From assembly GCA_035720425.1 (NCBI GenBank), contig DASTOB010000042.1, positions 1 through 13,685 of the forward strand: a stretch of DNA of 13,685 nucleotides. The letters are read 5' to 3'. This DNA comes from DASTOB01 sp035720425 (GTDB lineage Bacteria; Chloroflexota; Limnocylindria; Limnocylindrales; CSP1-4). Within the stretch, counting starts at the first letter, position 1. Each line of letters opens with the position of its first letter. The translations under genes and the position numbers were made by a program. Of the stretch, positions 12,936 through 13,685 are shown piece after piece. The notes beneath the pieces were generated by a model that was given only the letters and a program-made list of their open reading frames with translations, had not been told where the DNA came from and searched no databases.

Positions 12936-13685
12936 GTGACCCCCGAGCTCGAGGCGACCCTCAAGAACCTGCCCGACCGTCCGGGCGTGTACCTGCTCAA
13001 GGACAGCCGCGGCGAGGTGCTCTACGTCGGCAAGGCGCAGAGCCTGCGCCACCGCGTGCGGTCGTACTGGCAAAAGGGGCCGATCGTGGGGCCGGACGGC
13101 CACCGGATCCGCGCCGTCATCGACCGGGTGGCCGACCTCGAGATCACCCTGACCGATTCGGTCTCGGAGGCGCTGCTCCTCGAGGCCAACCTGATCAAGC
13201 GCTTCCGGCCGCGCTTCAACGTCCGGCTCAAGGACGACAAGAGCTACCCGTACATCAAGGTCACCCTGGCCGACGACTTCCCGCGCATCGAGCGGACGCG
13301 CAAGCTCGTCAACGACGGCAGCCGCTACTTCGGCCCGTACGCCTCGGCGTCCTCGGTCGACGAGTCGATGAACCTCGTCCGGCGCCTCTTCCCGTTCCGG
13401 ACGTGCACGGTCGACATCCGCGACGGCGAGCGCGCCCTCCAGCGCCCGTGCCTGCTCTACCACATCAAGCGCTGCCAGGGCCCATGCATCGAGGCCGTTT
13501 CGAAGGCCGACTACCGGGCCGACATCGCCCAGGTCGAGCTGTTTCTCGAGGGCCGACAGGAGACGCTCGTCAAGGCCCTCGGCCGCGAGATGGCCGCCGC
13601 GTCGGAGCGGACCGACTACGAGCGCGCGGCCGTGCTGCGCGACAAGATCCGGGCGATCGAGCGGACGATGGAGAGCCAGAAGATG
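12936..13685 (+). CDS. uvrC: UvrC, excinuclease ABC subunit C (5' part)
   Basis: The first 250 residues of the dual-incision nuclease of nucleotide excision repair, open to the right edge. The N-terminal GIY-YIG domain, which makes the 3' cut, shows GVY (17-19), YVG (30-32), probable catalytic R40, and E83 in LLLEANLIKRFRP. Four Cys at 157, 172, 180 and 184 match the spacing at the end of the pattern known to hold a 4Fe-4S cluster in E. coli UvrC (C-x7-C-x3-C). A UVR/UvrB-binding domain lies at about 205-240 (DYERAAVLRDKI). The RNase H-like 5' nuclease half and helix-hairpin-helix lie beyond the window. GTG 12936 is chosen because MTPELEATLKNLPDRPGVYL is the usual N terminus. It may be read through from the lysyl oxidase gene or from its own leaderless promoter. 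Confidence 0.97.
   Translation, partial: MTPELEATLKNLPDRPGVYLLKDSRGEVLYVGKAQSLRHRVRSYWQKGPIVGPDGHRIRAVIDRVADLEITLTDSVSEALLLEANLIKRFRPRFNVRLKDDKSYPYIKVTLADDFPRIERTRKLVNDGSRYFGPYASASSVDESMNLVRRLFPFRTCTVDIRDGERALQRPCLLYHIKRCQGPCIEAVSKADYRADIAQVELFLEGRQETLVKALGREMAAASERTDYERAAVLRDKIRAIERTMESQKM

Noticed and set aside
9840..13463. Long antisense frames opposite the nucleotidase, HYR, lysyl oxidase and uvrC genes
   Set aside because: The sense strand encodes proteins with clear motifs; the antisense products are low-complexity and motif-free.

Overview
The window is a very GC-rich stretch of bacterial chromosome. Protein families, GTG starts and apparent leaderless promoters fit a high-GC lineage such as Chloroflexota (Limnocylindria-like soil or freshwater groups), with Actinomycetota as the alternative. 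This placement is an impression from the proteins; no marker-gene comparison was possible. I found no rRNA, tRNA, CRISPR array or transposase gene.

Layout: (1) 1-129 is the 3' end of a probable pyruvate kinase, followed closely by a small lipoprotein (143-685). (2) 760-1419 encodes an XRE-type helix-turn-helix protein with a C-terminal domain that may have a nuclease fold. (3) 1420-1883 is non-coding; it carries a 13-bp inverted repeat, a short palindrome and, next to uvrA, a Gram-positive-type SOS box plus a -10 element. (4) 1884-4940 is uvrA. (5) 4941-5435 is non-coding, with GC-rich tandem repeats and a 154-bp element bounded by 18-bp inverted repeats. (6) 5436-6273 is a coupled pair: a DUF6941-like protein and an unknown 110-aa protein. 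(7) On the minus strand, a short UvrD-family helicase (8481 to 6772) overlaps a membrane methyltransferase of the ICMT type (6775 to 6299). (8) Divergently on the plus strand lie three exported proteins: a 5'-nucleotidase (8691-10409), a HYR/PxKF-like protein (10632-12005) and a lysyl oxidase (12132-12890). (9) uvrC begins at 12936 and runs off the window.

How the genes relate: uvrA and uvrC belong to nucleotide excision repair, and the UvrD-like helicase may do so too; uvrB is not here. The exported block probably acts outside the membrane in nucleotide or phosphate scavenging and surface or matrix functions. No single new multi-gene system is clearly present.

The two most informative patterns are regulatory. 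First, six cytoplasmic or membrane genes carry a YANNNT hexamer exactly 6 nt before the start codon, as expected of leaderless transcripts, while the four exported-protein genes have a Shine-Dalgarno sequence instead. Second, an SOS box overlaps the expected -35 region of uvrA. The most puzzling element is the inverted-repeat-bounded block at 5115-5268.
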